NCBI RefSeq assembly: GCF_007197645.1 | Contig: NZ_VKGK01000037.1 | Location: 1-51,066 of the forward strand | From: Shewanella hanedai | GTDB lineage: Bacteria; Pseudomonadota; Gammaproteobacteria; Enterobacterales; Shewanellaceae | Length of the DNA: 51,066 nucleotides | Direction of reading: 5' to 3' | Shown: in pieces, positions 51,032-51,066 of the stretch | Numbering within the stretch: position 1 is the stretch's first letter | Layout: each line of letters starts with the position of its first letter | Notes under the pieces: generated by a model | The model's database searches: none | What the model was told of the DNA's origin: nothing | What the model saw: only the letters and a program-made list of their open reading frames with translations | Made by a program: the position numbers and the translations under genes

Positions 51032-51066
51032 TTTATCAAGTAATCTGTGTGGGCACTCACAGGTGT

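Noticed and set aside
1..51066. CRISPR array, tRNA genes, or complete rRNA genes.
   Set aside because: No regularly spaced direct repeats, no tRNA cloverleaf with a CCA-type end was seen, and the rRNA operon is represented only by its leader at the end of the window.

Overview
The window is a chromosomal segment of a gammaproteobacterium, almost certainly Shewanella or a close marine relative. This rests on recognisable gene families and their order (pckA, gad/exchanger, hslO-hslR, a complete gspC-gspN operon, yrfG/nudE/cysQ, selD-selU, a desaturase divergent from fabR, trmA, murI, then an rRNA leader), which resembles the Shewanella arrangement as I remember it. No database was searched.

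Layout. Bases 1-10800 hold ribB with an upstream FMN riboswitch, a lipoprotein oligopeptidase B, a GIY-YIG protein, a repeat-rich DUF4097-like lipoprotein, a methyltransferase, a periplasmic binding-protein-like gene, an M14 carboxypeptidase and a Tat-exported HisC-like aminotransferase. Bases 10800-16850 are accessory: hipBA, a higBA-2 type toxin-antitoxin pair very like the Vibrio cholerae superintegron pair, a small XRE regulator and two small unknowns, all embedded in mosaic dispersed repeats. Bases 16850-23770 return to core genes: pckA, a glutamate decarboxylase next to an aspartate:alanine-exchanger-family transporter, hslO and hslR. Bases 24025-35929 are one type II secretion operon, gspCDEFGHIJKLMN, without a prepilin peptidase. 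Bases 35930-38150 hold more mosaic repeats and an XRE-membrane regulator. Bases 38150-50520 hold yrfG, nudE, cysQ, a GNAT, an LplT-like MFS gene, a lipoprotein cassette between 128-bp direct repeats, selU-selD, desaturase/fabR, trmA, murI and a membrane-anchored RRM protein. The window ends inside the leader of an rRNA operon, with two visible promoters and boxB/boxA antitermination signals; the 16S gene itself lies beyond the end.

Functional links. The Gsp genes build one envelope machine. The desaturase and FabR form an unsaturated-fatty-acid module with a FabR-type operator between them. SelD supplies selenophosphate to SelU. The decarboxylase and its neighbouring exchanger look like an amino-acid decarboxylation/antiport pair. 

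Most unusual signals: a 266-bp MITE-like element whose terminal repeat supplies TAA stop codons to neighbouring genes; a lipoprotein gene flanked by near-identical 128-bp copies of the selU 3' end plus terminator; a 29-codon mini-ORF copying the start of gspF in the gspE-gspF gap; an out-of-frame fossil of a GIY-YIG gene just upstream of the intact one; a Gly-Ser tail on GspJ encoded by a tandem repeat; and hipBA sitting between inverted copies of a dispersed repeat.
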